A DNA stretch of 64,000 nt from Herbaspirillum aquaticum (GTDB taxonomy: Bacteria > Pseudomonadota > Gammaproteobacteria > Burkholderiales > Burkholderiaceae_D): positions 186,001-250,000 of the forward strand of contig NZ_NJGV01000006.1 in assembly GCF_002213425.1 (NCBI RefSeq), written 5' to 3'. This document shows positions 1-6,347 of this stretch, piece by piece. The notes under the pieces are model-generated. The model worked only from the letters and a program-made list of their open reading frames with translations. It was not told where the DNA came from and made no database searches. The position numbers and the translations under genes were made by a program. Every line of letters begins with the position of its first letter. Within the stretch, counting starts at the first letter, position 1.

Positions 1-132
1 TCGGTGGTTGTCCGCCAGCGCTTGGATACCGGCGAAGAGACTGTCCAGAGAATTGAGCATCCCGACTGCGCAATCGCTGGCATCAATGCAGGTCCGAACG
101 GCCTGTTTGAGGTTCTCGTCCACGTTGTTCAT
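1..132 (-). CDS. Hypothetical phage early protein (partial, C-terminus off the window)
   Basis: A minus-strand reading frame starts at the ATG complementary to 130-132 and runs 44 codons off the left edge without a stop. It begins MNNVDENLKQAV. The start overlaps the stop of the upstream gene (129-467) in an ATGA arrangement, the same coupling that joins the next pair of genes in this leftward operon, which supports it as real. The visible part looks helical and soluble. I recognise no domain. Its position in the leftward early operon downstream of P_L suggests an early lysogeny or establishment function; this is inference. Confidence 0.55.
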   Translation of the reverse strand, partial: MNNVDENLKQAVRTCIDASDCAVGMLNSLDSLFAGIQALADNHR

Positions 133-467
133 TTCTGGACTCCCAGCGATGCGGGCTTCAGCCGATGTTCGATTTCCATTTCAACGATCACGCACAGGAA
201 CCGCAGCATGTGGGCTGCGCGATTTGGATCCGCAGACAGATAGAGATTGTTGATTTTCTCCAGCACGACGCAGGCTGAGGGGCGAGGCTGCTCGGCCACC
301 TGAGCAGGGGCGGCGCGTCCAAGCAAGGCGTCTATTTGCGCGTGAGCGCGCATGCGACGCGCTGTCGCGAGGGTAGCGCATCCCTTCTTTCGCCCAGGGA
401 AAACCGGGTTGATGACCTTGGGGCGATCGAACGCCGGATGTGACAGGAGGATGGCGGAAGGCTTCAT
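129..467 (-). CDS. Hypothetical phage early protein, 112 aa
   Basis: The chosen start (MKPSAILLSHPAF) overlaps the stop of the upstream gene by ATGA, indicating translational coupling in the leftward operon. The N-terminal half is basic (FPGRKKGCATLATARRMR) and the C-terminal half is helical. A longer frame to 557 exists but would bury its start inside the neighbouring gene, so I prefer 467. No catalytic motif or known domain was recognised. The basic N-terminus would suit nucleic-acid contact, but that is only a guess. Confidence 0.5.
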   Translation of the reverse strand: MKPSAILLSHPAFDRPKVINPVFPGRKKGCATLATARRMRAHAQIDALLGRAAPAQVAEQPRPSACVVLEKINNLYLSADPNRAAHMLRFLCVIVEMEIEHRLKPASLGVQK

Positions 468-718
468 TCTGCGGCCTCCAGTAAATCGAGCTCGCGGCTC
501 AGATTGGCGGCAGTGTCGAATGCGGCACCAATGGCACCGGCGACTGCAGGCTTGCATGCTTCGGGATTCTGCGTTGCGAAGACATGCAGGATTTCCAGCT
601 GCGCGAGGAGCTGCTCTGCCTGGTGGGCCAGATAGCCGGCATCTTTGGGGACGGGGCGCGTGGAGGCGGACTCCACGCCCTTGACGCGGGACGCGTCTGT
701 GCTACTATTTCTGCTCAT
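464..718 (-). CDS. Hypothetical phage early protein, 84 aa
   Basis: The start MSRNSSTDASRV is preceded by AGGAG with normal spacing; the longer frame to 772 has no such site. The protein is small and mostly helical, with a Leu/Ala/Glu-rich stretch (HQAEQLLAQLEILHVFA) that could form an amphipathic helix or short coiled coil. It ends in an ATGA overlap with the next gene. It lies in the leftward early operon controlled by the P_L-like promoter. No family was recognised. Confidence 0.55.
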   Translation of the reverse strand: MSRNSSTDASRVKGVESASTRPVPKDAGYLAHQAEQLLAQLEILHVFATQNPEACKPAVAGAIGAAFDTAANLSRELDLLEAAE

Positions 719-789
719 GAAATTAACTCCTGACAGGGTAGGTTTCATCAGGCCATCAAGTGTTTGCAGCACTTGGTGGCCATAATTTT

Positions 790-999
790 TCAGAGAGTGG
801 ATATCTGCGACCGGGATTTCTCAATATTCCGAAGAGCTTGATGCAATGCCACCGAGATGCTGCTGTCTTTGCAGGAAAAATTCGCTCCGCTTTCTGTCAG
901 CGCTCTGACGCAATCGATAATTGCCGCTGCGCTGGACAAATTTTCTTCCACTTCGTCTTTCGCGACGGTCACAGACACGATTTCTAGTTTTTCTTCCAT
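790..999 (-). CDS. Hypothetical phage early protein, first gene of the leftward operon, 69 aa
   Basis: The start MEEKLEIVSVTVAKDEVEENL has a GGAG ribosome site about six bases upstream, better than the in-frame ATG at 1017. The gene lies just downstream of the P_L-like promoter (1033-1061), so it should be the first gene transcribed after repressor inactivation. It is acidic at the N-terminus and helical afterwards (SSAAAIIDCVRALTESGANF). Its position corresponds to early lambda P_L genes, but I see no similarity to a named family. Confidence 0.55.
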   Translation of the reverse strand: MEEKLEIVSVTVAKDEVEENLSSAAAIIDCVRALTESGANFSCKDSSISVALHQALRNIEKSRSQISTL

Positions 1000-1032
1000 G
1001 ATCAACTCCTGATCCACTTTTACGGTGTTTCT

Positions 1033-1061
1033 ATTTTAGGCACGCCTAATTTTTGCGTCAA
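1033..1061 (-). promoter_or_regulatory. P_L-like early leftward promoter
   Basis: On the minus strand TTGACG (1061-1056) and TAAAAT (1038-1033) are separated by exactly 17 bases. The spacer contains a copy of the palindromic operator, so a bound repressor would cover the promoter. The spacer matches that of the P_R candidate at 2521-2549 at 15 of 17 positions. The predicted transcript start near 1026 leaves a normal leader before the gene at 999. Confidence 0.75.
1036..1049. promoter_or_regulatory. Operator O_L1 (repressor/Cro site)
   Basis: TTAGGCACGCCTAA is a palindrome of the TTAGG-N4-CCTAA type shared with the three sites next to the repressor gene. It sits between the -10 and -35 boxes of P_L. 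Confidence 0.75.
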
Positions 1062-1068
1062 TAAATAT

Positions 1069-1082
1069 TTAGGTGAGCCTTA
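1069..1082. promoter_or_regulatory. Operator O_L2 (imperfect copy)
   Basis: TTAGGTGAGCCTTA differs from the consensus in the second half-site. It lies 33 bp from O_L1, upstream of P_L, and overlaps the stop codon of the AlpA-like gene. Confidence 0.6.
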
Positions 1083-1337
1083 TTTTTGATCGTCTGTATG
1101 GACCGATTGACCGCCGCCCGTTGCGCGATAATTCAACGGGTCAGCAAAGAACTTGTGCAGCTCGCGGTTAGGATACGCCGTGCATCGTTCGGAGAACTTC
1201 ACCGGCTGGGGCGCTTTGCCGGCAATGACCAGTTGCCGGAATTTTTCGCGTGAGAAAGGGGAGAAGGGTTCGATCTGCTTCCAGCGACTCATACCGTCAG
1301 CTGGAAGGGTCTTGCTTGGGGATGCTGCGTTTTCCAT
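1080..1337 (-). CDS. AlpA-family DNA-binding regulator or excisionase-like protein
   Basis: This 85-residue protein has the AlpA/excisionase winged-helix signature SRWKQIEPFSPFSREKF followed by GKAPQPVKFSERCTAYPNREL: a helix-turn-helix, a wing around the proline-rich stretch, and a C-terminal helix. AlpA proteins bind DNA and in prophages act as excisionases or activators of integrase expression. An AAGGA site about nine bases upstream supports the start; an in-frame ATG at 1355 is an alternative. The stop overlaps operator O_L2. Three direct repeats and one inverted repeat (1418-1476) lie upstream and may be its own binding sites. The family assignment is firm; the excisionase role is inference. 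Confidence 0.75.
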   Translation of the reverse strand: MENAASPSKTLPADGMSRWKQIEPFSPFSREKFRQLVIAGKAPQPVKFSERCTAYPNRELHKFFADPLNYRATGGGQSVHTDDQK

Positions 1338-1417
1338 GTTCACCAATCCTTGCACGTTGTCGCCACAATTTGGCGGGGTGGTGCAAGATTCGCAAATAGG
1401 AGAGTGAGAGTCTGTAT

Positions 1418-1476
1418 CGTCTAGCCGCTAGACGTATCATCTTGGCGACTAGACGTGTCGGCGTAGCGGCTAGACC
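1418..1476. repeat. GTCTAG repeats with 21-bp period upstream of the AlpA-like gene
   Basis: CTAGACGT occurs at 1428-1435 and 1449-1456 and CTAGACC at 1470-1476, so the period is exactly 21 bp, two helical turns. The first copy also pairs with CGTCTAG at 1418-1424 to form a 7-bp-arm inverted repeat. The last copy includes the stop codon of the gene ending at 1470. The spacing places all copies on one face of the helix, as expected for cooperative binding of a regulator or excisionase. Confidence 0.6.
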
Positions 1477-2102
1477 GACTTCCGAAACCACTCTGCAATA
1501 GTTCTTTGGGCGTTTGATTCCATCAATACAGCTCCGATAGCTTTGCCGTGCTCGATGATTTCTGGCATTAGTTGCTGGGCTGCGTGGTTCGCCGACCTCC
1601 ATTCTTTTGCTTTGTATTTTCTGATGGCCCATGCTTTTAAATCTCGCATTCCTGCATGCCTAACATTTGCTCCTGATGCTCCATTTTGCGAAGAATATTG
1701 CTTGACGATGCAAGTTGGACACATTGGGTTTTGGTCCAGGTCACGCACGCTCGCGGCCATTCCAACGTATAAAAACGATCTGCAAAGCTTGGCAACAGTC
1801 GACGAATCGTCCAATTCACCCGTGACAATCTCTGTAAGGTTGATCATCGCCTGAGCAACGAGCCATTCGCAATGTCGTCTTAATCCATCGCCTTGCTGGG
1901 GTTGGTAATCTGATAAGCTATTTTCTGCCATAAGCTGGGCAATCAGATCTGAGTCATTAGTGTTTATACCGAGCCTCTCCATCCCGGCAAAAATTATTCC
2001 CTGTAACAACTCAATTTGTTCAGCGTATTGACCATCGGAAGAATGGTTCCTTTTTCTTCGCCCTAACCTTGGGAGCCGGGAGCCTCGTTTTTGAACAAGC
2101 AT
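1470..2102 (-). CDS. Hypothetical phage protein next to the repressor, 210 aa
   Basis: The start MLVQKRGSRLPRLGRRKRN has an AGGGG site about eight bases upstream; a longer frame to 2150 would overlap the repressor gene. The N-terminus is strongly basic, the middle is helical (EQIELLQGIIFAGMERLGI), and a single CPTC pair occurs at about residue 140. No domain was recognised. It is cotranscribed downstream of the repressor, where phages often place lysogenic-conversion or superinfection-exclusion genes. Its DNA is more AT-rich than the late genes, consistent with separate acquisition. Confidence 0.55.
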   Translation of the reverse strand: MLVQKRGSRLPRLGRRKRNHSSDGQYAEQIELLQGIIFAGMERLGINTNDSDLIAQLMAENSLSDYQPQQGDGLRRHCEWLVAQAMINLTEIVTGELDDSSTVAKLCRSFLYVGMAASVRDLDQNPMCPTCIVKQYSSQNGASGANVRHAGMRDLKAWAIRKYKAKEWRSANHAAQQLMPEIIEHGKAIGAVLMESNAQRTIAEWFRKSV

Positions 2103-2133
2103 GATTATTTCCCCTTGGCAGTAGTAGTAGGCT

Positions 2134-2454
2134 TTATTGGAGAACTCCAAATGCCTTCAATTGAGTGACAATTGCATCTCGTTGAGCTGTGTCCGTTAAT
2201 CGTGAGATAGCTAGTGCTATTTCATTAGATTGGGGATCGGCCGATGTGGCTGACTGTTTTCCCCATATCAGCCAGTGCGGTGAAACGCCAAGAGCATCAG
2301 ATAATCTCAGTAAGTTTTCACCATCAATACGCTTAATTTCGCCGCTTTCCCAGTCGGTCATGGTTGGGGCGCTGACCCCCACTGTCTTGGCTAAATCCGA
2401 CTTGGTAATCCCGCGTTTGGCGCGTGCTTCTTTGAGGCGATCATTCCAGTTCAT
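2134..2454 (-). CDS. cI-type prophage repressor (XRE family, short form)
   Basis: The N-terminal 70 residues form an XRE/lambda-repressor helix-turn-helix (LKEARAKRGITKSDLAKTV then SAPTMTDWESGEI), followed by the VSPHWLIWG element common in phage repressors. The total length of 106 residues leaves no LexA/S24-type self-cleavage domain, so induction probably does not follow classical RecA-stimulated cleavage. AGGAG lies six bases before the ATG. It diverges from the Cro-like gene across three operators and should repress P_R and P_L while controlling its own promoter. Leftward transcription from here would continue through the 210-aa gene and the AlpA-like gene. Confidence 0.85.
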   Translation of the reverse strand: MNWNDRLKEARAKRGITKSDLAKTVGVSAPTMTDWESGEIKRIDGENLLRLSDALGVSPHWLIWGKQSATSADPQSNEIALAISRLTDTAQRDAIVTQLKAFGVLQ

Positions 2455-2472
2455 AAGGCGCTCCTAATAAAA

Positions 2473-2546
2473 GTTAGGCAATCCTAACATTTGGAGTGTT
2501 AGGTATGCCTAAAATAATTGTTGCGCCAAAAATTAGGCGAACCTAA
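2473..2546. promoter_or_regulatory. O_R operator region, three palindromic repressor sites
   Basis: Three TTAGG-N4-CCTAA palindromes occur at 2474-2487 (TTAGGCAATCCTAA), 2499-2512 (TTAGGTATGCCTAA) and 2533-2546 (TTAGGCGAACCTAA). The first extends to GTTAGG/CCTAAC. Start-to-start spacings are 25 and 34 bp. The rightmost site lies within P_R and the leftmost site is closest to the repressor start. Confidence 0.82.
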
Positions 2547-2549
2547 AAT
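2521..2549 (+). promoter_or_regulatory. P_R-like early rightward promoter
   Basis: TTGCGC (2521-2526) and TAAAAT (2544-2549) are 17 bases apart, with the third operator in the spacer. The -10 box ends only six bases before the ATG at 2556, so the expected transcript start coincides with the start codon and the Cro-like mRNA may be leaderless. Confidence 0.65.
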
Positions 2550-2555
2550 AGGGGG

Positions 2556-2762
2556 ATGGAAAAAACACTCCACTCCCAGATCATCGATGCCCTCGGCGGA
2601 ACCTCTAAGACTGCGCTGATGTTCGATATTGATCCTGCATCGGTGTCAGGCTGGCGCAAAAACGGCATCCCCAGATCGCGCCTCATGTACATAAAGTTGG
2701 CGCGGCCTGACTTGTTTGACGAAGCTGGCTCGGTTATCGCAGCCGGTGACGAAGCATGCTGA
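2556..2762 (+). CDS. Cro/YdaS-like antirepressor
   Basis: This 68-residue protein matches the YdaS/Cro-like family: HSQIIDALGGTSKTALMF, then DPASVSGWRKNGIPRSRL, a helix-turn-helix with the Trp-Arg-Lys turn typical of these regulators. It is transcribed divergently from the repressor across the shared operators, the position of lambda cro. It should turn down repressor synthesis and favour lytic growth. No spaced Shine-Dalgarno site is present: the purine run abuts the ATG. This fits leaderless translation from P_R. It overlaps the next gene by seven bases. Confidence 0.8.
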   Translation: MEKTLHSQIIDALGGTSKTALMFDIDPASVSGWRKNGIPRSRLMYIKLARPDLFDEAGSVIAAGDEAC

Positions 2763-3028
2763 CCCATACCCTTATTGGCCCACTGCCAGACGACACCTAC
2801 GCCGTCGGCTACCCCACACCTGGTTGCTCAGTGATGACTGTCGTATCGACGGGCATGACGAAGGAGCGCGCCCAGGAAGAGGCCGCGCGCTTGAACGAAG
2901 AACAGGAGAAGAGGGCGGCCGCGATTGAACGCGACCGCCTGTTGCGGATGCGGCCTGAAACATTGCGGCCGGTCACTGACTACCTTTCCGAGATTGAGCT
3001 GGCCGGCGGGGCCGGGGAGGCGCCGTGA
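2756..3028 (+). CDS. Hypothetical phage early protein, 90 aa
   Basis: The protein has a small beta-rich N-terminus (LTHTLIGPLPDDTYAVGYP), then a charged helix rich in Glu, Arg and Ala (MTKERAQEEAARLNEEQEKRAAAIERDR) that could be a short coiled coil. It overlaps the Cro-like gene by seven bases and is probably translated from the same early transcript. No family was recognised. Confidence 0.55.
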   Translation: MLTHTLIGPLPDDTYAVGYPTPGCSVMTVVSTGMTKERAQEEAARLNEEQEKRAAAIERDRLLRMRPETLRPVTDYLSEIELAGGAGEAP

Positions 3029-3030
3029 GA

Positions 3031-3543
3031 TCAAGACTCCCAAAAATTGGTTGTTCTCGGCAGCGGGGAGGAAGGGGCGCTAAGCGGTTCGGAGATGTAG
3101 ACCGAATCGCAAGCAAAGCACTTGAAGTTGCGGCGAGGTCCGTGCGGCTGGAGCACCGATTTATGGCCTTTCGCCATGCAAGGCTGACAGAGGTAATGCG
3201 CGGCGTCGGATTCGCCATCAACGGGCTGGAACGCGTAAGCCTTTATGCCCCCGCCGATGTCCGTCAGTACGTATCTCTTGCGGTCCTCGATCTCCGCTGC
3301 AAGGCGCTGGTTCTCTTGGCGCAACTCGTTGATGCGTTGTTCCGCAGAAGCCACCTGCTTATAGAGCTCCAAAGATTGCTGAGAAACCGAAAGGAGGCTG
3401 TCATAGGCGATGGCGAGGTTCTTTTTCGCATCCGCGATTGCTTCATCTGCTTTGGCCTGGTCGCGTGCAGCAACCGACGTCTTGAGCAGATCTACGGCCG
3501 ATTTCGCAGCGCCTACGGCGCCGAACAGCGCATTTAAGTCCAT
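3031..3543 (-). CDS. Coiled-coil and zinc-ribbon phage protein, 170 aa
   Basis: The start MDLNALFGAVGAAKSAVDLL is preceded by GGGGGA; the longer frame to 3714 lacks support. Residues 20-90 are helical and heptad-like, ending in a strong coiled-coil segment (SAEQRINELRQENQRLAAE). The C-terminus has two CxxC pairs (C119/C122 and C142/C145) that should bind one zinc ion as a ribbon. This layout is common in small phage and accessory proteins, often described as lysogeny-associated. The gene opposes the surrounding early genes and so probably has its own promoter, perhaps active in the lysogen. Its function is unknown. Confidence 0.65.
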   Translation of the reverse strand: MDLNALFGAVGAAKSAVDLLKTSVAARDQAKADEAIADAKKNLAIAYDSLLSVSQQSLELYKQVASAEQRINELRQENQRLAAEIEDRKRYVLTDIGGGIKAYAFQPVDGESDAAHYLCQPCMAKGHKSVLQPHGPRRNFKCFACDSVYISEPLSAPSSPLPRTTNFWES

Positions 3544-3555
3544 TGGAGTCCCCCT

Positions 3556-3696
3556 ATGAAAGAAATTGACGCGTGGGAGCTCAATTCTGCCATGGCGTGG
3601 GGCTCCGCCCTTCAAACGAGGCAGCGGCTGCGCAGCCGCGATGTGGTGATACGAGCCCACTGCATCACGCCTCGACCCTGTAATGCGAATCGATGA
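3556..3696 (+). CDS. Possible small phage protein, 46 aa
   Basis: An ATG at 3556 preceded by GGAG at seven bases opens a 46-codon frame beginning MKEIDAWELNSAMAWGSALQ and ending at 3694-3696. It diverges from the zinc-ribbon gene, whose start is only 13 bases away, so the two ribosome sites lie back to back. The good ribosome site and charged N-terminus favour a real gene. A perfect 16-bp palindrome, GCGGCTGCGCAGCCGC at 3624-3639, lies inside it and could instead be the functional element. Confidence 0.38.
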   Translation: MKEIDAWELNSAMAWGSALQTRQRLRSRDVVIRAHCITPRPCNANR

Positions 3697-3859
3697 GATG
3701 TTCGTGATGTTCAAGAATTCTGCTAGGACTGGAAGCTAGGAATGCCAAATATAATGAAGACCAAGTTCAGTGGGGAACCCGGTATTGACCAGGGCCAAGT
3801 GCTATTCCGCCGCGCTTGGTATTCCCGCTCCTATTTCTTGGTGGAAGGAGAGGCAAAGT

Positions 3860-4081
3860 ATGTCGGACAAATTCGACTGGAACGACAAGGACGCGGTGGT
3901 CGTACAGCGCGTCGATGCGATCGCCGTTTATCAGAACGAGAAGGGGGATATTGTTATACGACAGCAAGACTCGATGGGCGAAGACGATCACTACATCGTC
4001 ATCCCTCCGGATCGTGTGAAGGATGTTCTGAATGCCATCGTGGTGGAGTACGAGGCCATACAAGAAGCGACCCAAGGTTAA
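3860..4081 (+). CDS. Hypothetical phage protein, 73 aa
   Basis: The start MSDKFDWNDKDAVVVQRVD has AAGGAG at suitable spacing, so the longer frame from 3770 is rejected. The protein is acidic with alternating beta strands (AIAVYQNEKGDIVIRQQ) and a C-terminal helix. It precedes the replication initiator and is probably in the early rightward operon. No family was recognised. Confidence 0.6.
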   Translation: MSDKFDWNDKDAVVVQRVDAIAVYQNEKGDIVIRQQDSMGEDDHYIVIPPDRVKDVLNAIVVEYEAIQEATQG

Positions 4082-4121
4082 ATGCGCCTGAAGCAACTCC
4101 CTCCTATTTTGGGGGGAGTGT

Positions 4122-5003
4122 ATGACGCGCCCGTCCTTCCAGTTCTATCCTGCCGACTGGCGGAATAACGCCAAGCTGCGTCGCTGCTCTTGGGCCGCGC
4201 GCGGTGCATGGGCCGACGTCATGTGCTTACTGCATGACTCGGACGAGTACGGAATACTTCGGTGGCCGCTGAAGGAAATTGCCCAGGCAATTGGCTGCCC
4301 GGTGGCACTGCTGAAAGAGCTCGTTGAGAAGAAGGTGCTGAAAGGCACGGACAAGGGCGAGTGCGATGCGCTCGAATATACCCCGCGCTCTGGCCGGCAA
4401 GCTGGTCCCACAGTAACACTGATTCCCATCACCCAAGGGCCGATTTGGTTCTCGTCGCGCATGGTTCGTGATGAGTATGTCCGCCAGAAAAAAGCCAATC
4501 CGGAGTTGTACAAGGATTCACCTAACTACTCACCAATGCCCCCCATTGGTGATGAGGAAAACACTTCACCAATGCCCCCCTTGGGTGAATTGTCGGGTGC
4601 AGCACCAATGCCCCCCAAAAGTGATTTGCCTTCATCTTCATCTTCATCTTCATTAAAAACAAAGAACCTAAAACCCTTGTCCGGTGGCCCGGACGAAATG
4701 CCTCCCGGCTTCGCCGAGTTCTGGGCGGCTTGGCCGCGAGGTGAGCGCAAGGCAGCAAAGGCGGAATGTCTCAAGCGATGGAAGGCTAGGGGCCTGGAGG
4801 CGGATGCGGCAGCGATCGTGAGCGCCTTGAATGCCCAAAAACTGACGAAAAAATGGCAGGACGGCTACGATCCTGCTCCCCTCACGTTCCTGAACCAGCG
4901 GCGCTGGTTGGACGATGTGGCCGACACGAATGCCAAGGGCAGTGGGCCTGACGGCGGGGCGGAGCGTGGTCACGATGACCCGCGGTTCAAGGGGGCGAAA
5001 TGA
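4122..5003 (+). CDS. Phage replication initiator, lambda O-like
   Basis: The N-terminal about 100 residues (FQFYPADWRNNAKLRRCSWAA, then IAQAIGCPVALLKELVEKKV) resemble the winged-helix domain of phage replication proteins that often begin with the F-x-FYPADW signature. The C-terminal about 70 residues (FAEFWAAWPRGERKAAKAEC, then LTFLNQRRWLDD) match the conserved tail of phage replication initiators. The middle (residues about 137-190) is a low-complexity linker containing three SPMPP/APMPP-type repeats and a serine run, encoded by the iterons and TTCATC repeats of the predicted origin. It should bind the iterons and load the helicase encoded downstream. It overlaps the next gene by ATGA. Confidence 0.8.
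   Translation: MTRPSFQFYPADWRNNAKLRRCSWAARGAWADVMCLLHDSDEYGILRWPLKEIAQAIGCPVALLKELVEKKVLKGTDKGECDALEYTPRSGRQAGPTVTLIPITQGPIWFSSRMVRDEYVRQKKANPELYKDSPNYSPMPPIGDEENTSPMPPLGELSGAAPMPPKSDLPSSSSSSSLKTKNLKPLSGGPDEMPPGFAEFWAAWPRGERKAAKAECLKRWKARGLEADAAAIVSALNAQKLTKKWQDGYDPAPLTFLNQRRWLDDVADTNAKGSGPDGGAERGHDDPRFKGAK
4531..4672 (+). other. Predicted phage replication origin inside the initiator gene
   Basis: Three iterons starting CACCAATGCCCCCC lie at 4531, 4567 and 4603, exactly 36 bp apart. The first continues to ATTGGTG, making a 7-bp-arm palindrome around the C run; the second is near-palindromic and the third partly so. Four TTCATC repeats (about 4631-4653) and an AT-rich stretch (about 4650-4672) follow. 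Iterons plus an AT-rich element inside the initiator gene is the lambda-ori arrangement. The function is inferred from layout. Confidence 0.7.
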
Positions 5004-5407
5004 CTCCGATCCCCAAGGGTGCCCAGCCCGTCATCGACGCCCGGAAGCGCGGCATGAAGCCGGACGAGCTGATTCTGGTTTCGCTTATCGGGCCCGTGGC
5101 CGAGACCAACCACACCGTGTTCGTGAACCCGAACGGTGCCTACGACTGGCGCTGGGTGATCGACCTGCAGCTCTGCCTCATGGTCAACGCACAGACTCGC
5201 CAGGCAGCGCTGGACCTGCTCCTGGCCATCGGCAAGGACTCGCCGGCCCAGCTCCATGCCTGGAACGTGGACCAGTTCAAGGGCGCGCGCGTCGTCGTGC
5301 TGCCGAACCCTGCCGACATCGAAAAGCCTCGCGCTAGCTGGCGCTGGGCCATGGAGTTTGAGCCATGGTCGGACTTCGATAACGAAAATTTTGCATGGAG
5401 CCCCTGA
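5000..5407 (+). CDS. Hypothetical phage protein between initiator and helicase, 135 aa
   Basis: The ATG overlaps the initiator stop, and its own stop overlaps the helicase start (TGATG), so it lies in a tightly coupled three-gene replication operon. The sequence is mixed alpha/beta (PDELILVSLIGPVAETNHTV, then YDWRWVIDLQLCL) without cysteines in motif spacing or a nucleotide-binding loop. Position suggests a replication accessory role, for example a helicase-loading partner, but no family was recognised. Confidence 0.65.
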   Translation: MTPIPKGAQPVIDARKRGMKPDELILVSLIGPVAETNHTVFVNPNGAYDWRWVIDLQLCLMVNAQTRQAALDLLLAIGKDSPAQLHAWNVDQFKGARVVVLPNPADIEKPRASWRWAMEFEPWSDFDNENFAWSP

Positions 5408-6345
5408 TGCACCTGATCCCCGACAGCATTGATTTTTCGGCCTTCATGGACGAGCCGCCGGCGGAGCACCGCGTGGTACCGGCCAGCTCGATGCTGGATG
5501 CCGTCATCGATCACTTTTTCAAACCAGTCGATGCGCCGAAGGTCCAGATGGGCTGGCACAAAACCCATGGCGATTTCGAATTCCGGCCGGCCGAGGTGAG
5601 CCTGTGGGCTGGCATCAATGGCCACGGAAAGAGTCAGGTGGTGGGCCAGGTCAGCCTGGACCTGATGGACCAGGACCAGCGCGTCTGCGTTGCTTCGCTG
5701 GAAATGGCTCCCACGAAGGTGATGGCGCGCATGGCGCGGCAGGCCGGCGGCCGCCTTGACGTGACCATCCCTTTCCTGAAGACCTTCCACCGCTGGACCG
5801 ACAACCGGCTGTGGATCTACGACCATGTGGGCACCACTGATCCGCGCACGATCCTCGCGGTGATCCGCTACTCGGTCGAGAAGTTCGGTGTGCAGCACTT
5901 CGTGGTCGACAACCTGGCGAAGGTGGTCGAGAGGGAAGACGATTACAACGCTCAAAAAAGCTTCGTCAACAGCCTCTGCACTGTGGCCAAGGATACCGGC
6001 GTGCATGTCCACCTGGTGCTACACGTGAAAAAAGGCCAATCCGAACACGCGGTGCCCGGCAAGTTCGACATCAAGGGCTCGGGTGCCATTGCGGACCTGG
6101 TCGACAATGTCTGGATCGTCTGGCGCAACAAGGCCAAGGAGGAAGAATTCCGGGAAGGAAATCACGAGCACGCTGATGACCCTGATTGCCTGTTGAAACT
6201 GGAGAAACAACGGCACGGTGAAACCGAGGGTTCCTATCGCCTATGGTTCCACCCTGGCTCCATGCAATACCTGGAATCGCGCCATGACCGCCCCAGGGTC
6301 TATCGCATCGAGCCCGGCATCACCGGTGCAGAGGTGGAGTTCTGA
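5407..6345 (+). CDS. Replicative DNA helicase, DnaB/T7 gp4-like ATPase domain
   Basis: Starting at MHLIPDSIDF (GGAG six bases upstream) the protein has 312 residues. The RecA-like core carries the Walker A loop GINGHGKS at residues 69-76, a VASLEMAP segment as in DnaB-family motif H1a, and a hydrophobic strand ending in DN (FGVQHFVVDNLAKV) at the Walker B position. HVHLVLHVKK and GSGAIADLVDNVW follow, as in DnaB motifs H3-H4. There is no primase or full DnaB N-terminal domain, so it probably acts as a phage helicase loaded by the O-like initiator. The ATPase family is clear; hexamer formation is inference. Confidence 0.85.
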   Translation: MHLIPDSIDFSAFMDEPPAEHRVVPASSMLDAVIDHFFKPVDAPKVQMGWHKTHGDFEFRPAEVSLWAGINGHGKSQVVGQVSLDLMDQDQRVCVASLEMAPTKVMARMARQAGGRLDVTIPFLKTFHRWTDNRLWIYDHVGTTDPRTILAVIRYSVEKFGVQHFVVDNLAKVVEREDDYNAQKSFVNSLCTVAKDTGVHVHLVLHVKKGQSEHAVPGKFDIKGSGAIADLVDNVWIVWRNKAKEEEFREGNHEHADDPDCLLKLEKQRHGETEGSYRLWFHPGSMQYLESRHDRPRVYRIEPGITGAEVEF

Positions 6346-6347
6346 CC

